Assembly (NCBI GenBank): GCA_027623555.1
Contig: JAQBSZ010000003.1
Location: 51,082-115,081, forward strand
Length of the DNA stretch: 64,000 nt
DNA from: Pseudomonadota bacterium
Lineage (GTDB): Bacteria; Pseudomonadota; Gammaproteobacteria; Pseudomonadales; Pseudohongiellaceae
Direction: 5' to 3'
The notes below the pieces were generated by a model, which saw nothing but the letters and a program-made list of their open reading frames with translations, made no database searches and was not told the origin of the DNA. The position numbers and the translations under genes were made by a program. This document shows, piece after piece, positions 62,801-64,000 of the stretch. The stretch's first letter is position 1, and every line of letters begins with the position of its first letter.

Positions 62801-63451
62801 TTATTCTGCACTGCTTGAGCTATTTTCCTTGTCGAAGGATTCATGGCAAACCTGGTTACGCCCTTGCTGCTTGGCGGTGTAGAGGAAGCCATCCACTTTC
62901 TCAACAAATTCCTTCTCGGTGAGTTGATCGCCACGGCTGTAGATATCGACACCGAAGCTTGCCTCGATTCCCAATAATAACTCTCCAGCCTTGATCGGTG
63001 AGTTTTCGACAATTAAACGCAGACGATTGGCAAACCTGACCCCCTGGCGAAGAGTAGTGTCCGGCAGGATCAGTGCGAATTCTTCGCCTCCATAGCGGCA
63101 GGGAATATCGAGACGGCGGATTGTCTTCTTGATCAACCTGGAAACGTGGTTGAGAACAATATTGCCGACTTCGTGACCATGCAGGTCGTTGATCTCCTTG
63201 AAATGATCCAGATCGCACATGATCAGACAGGTTGGTTGCCCGGAACGACGCGTACGCTCCATCTCCAGGCTCAGTCCCTGGGTGAAGTAGCGAAAATTAA
63301 ACAGCCCAGTCAGCTCGTCCGTGCGGACCAGCGCAGCTAACTGTTTGACCTCTTCGTGCAAGCGTTTTACTTCGGACAAATTGGTGCACTTGTCCTCGCC
63401 AGCAGGACAGGGATCCTTCTTTAATTCAACTACTGCATGGGGATCATTCAT
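62801..63451 (-). CDS. GGDEF-domain diguanylate cyclase without a recognisable sensor domain
   Basis: DELTGLFNFRYFTQGLSLEMERTRRSGQPTCLIMCDLDHFKEIND...RYGGEEFALILPDT. Confidence 0.93.
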   Translation of the reverse strand: MNDPHAVVELKKDPCPAGEDKCTNLSEVKRLHEEVKQLAALVRTDELTGLFNFRYFTQGLSLEMERTRRSGQPTCLIMCDLDHFKEINDLHGHEVGNIVLNHVSRLIKKTIRRLDIPCRYGGEEFALILPDTTLRQGVRFANRLRLIVENSPIKAGELLLGIEASFGVDIYSRGDQLTEKEFVEKVDGFLYTAKQQGRNQVCHESFDKENSSSSAE

Positions 63452-63622
63452 TGGAATTCACGCTACATTCCTGTTCTTATCTCTTTGAAAAATAACCAAT
63501 TTTCAATTATTCAGCGACCGATATTCAAATTCGGTATGGAACATTAGCACAAAGGCGAAGGCGTCAGAACAGTTTCCCCTGCTTTTTGAGAACCAGGCCC
63601 GTTTTGGAGTATCGAGAAGCGG

Positions 63623-64000
63623 CTAGGGAACGGGAACCGCCCAGGCCGGAAAACCACCGAGTACATCAAACGTGAGATGGCCCAGCGTATACACGAATCC
63701 CGTCAATAAAATGATCGAGAGTAAGTCCAGCCAGATTCCCGCAATCACCATCTTCATTATCGGCACTCTCCCCGATCCATACACGATGGCGTTGGGCGGT
63801 GTTGAGACTGGCAGCATGAAGGCACAGGAAGCCGCCAATGTCGTGGGGATCATAAGCAAGAGCGGGTGAGCTTCGATTGCCTGCGACAGACTCGCCATGA
63901 TGGGTAGTGACAAAGATATGGTTGCCGTATTGGAAGCTACTTCGGTCAAACCGGTGATAAATGTTACTGTGCTTATCACGATTACCAGGGGATTGGCATC
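63623..64000 (-). CDS. DASS/SLC13-type anion transporter, C-terminal part (truncated by window edge)
   Basis: FITGLTEVASNTATISLSLPIMASLSQ...ASCAFMLPVSTPPNAIVYGSGRVPIMKMVIAGIWLDL. Confidence 0.88.
   Translation of the reverse strand, partial: DANPLVIVISTVTFITGLTEVASNTATISLSLPIMASLSQAIEAHPLLLMIPTTLAASCAFMLPVSTPPNAIVYGSGRVPIMKMVIAGIWLDLLSIILLTGFVYTLGHLTFDVLGGFPAWAVPVP

Overview
64 kb window that looks like a chromosomal segment of a gammaproteobacterium-type heterotroph: TonB-dependent receptors, PQQ dehydrogenases, DUF1501/cytochrome cluster, many small redox, VOC and cupin enzymes. I saw no rRNA, tRNA or CRISPR. The most notable result is two probable selenoprotein genes that the ORF track splits or truncates at in-frame UGA codons. 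Both are peroxiredoxin-type proteins: an AhpC/TSA Prx-like protein with a U-x-x-C motif (complement 1954..2448, UGA at 2314..2316) and a secreted peroxiredoxin with Sec at the peroxidatic Cys position (complement 38310..38852, UGA at 38634..38636). Each UGA is followed by a 6-bp stem with a 5-nt loop at a spacing suited to a bacterial SECIS. The middle of the window (about 26-32 kb) is an accessory patch with an IS3-type element, an IS110-family transposase with a possible bridge-RNA region, a toxin remnant next to an antitoxin, and interrupted genes. Several gene fossils are visible: a GFA-family gene with two frameshifts, a TonB-receptor C-terminal remnant, a frameshifted glycine-zipper lipoprotein, and a 149-codon frame broken by one UGA and one UAG. 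Other points of interest are tandem 786-aa quinoprotein paralogs, an M42 peptidase with a fused ligand-less N-terminal domain, a 107-bp imperfect palindrome, and dispersed GGTGCCAGGCACC palindromes.
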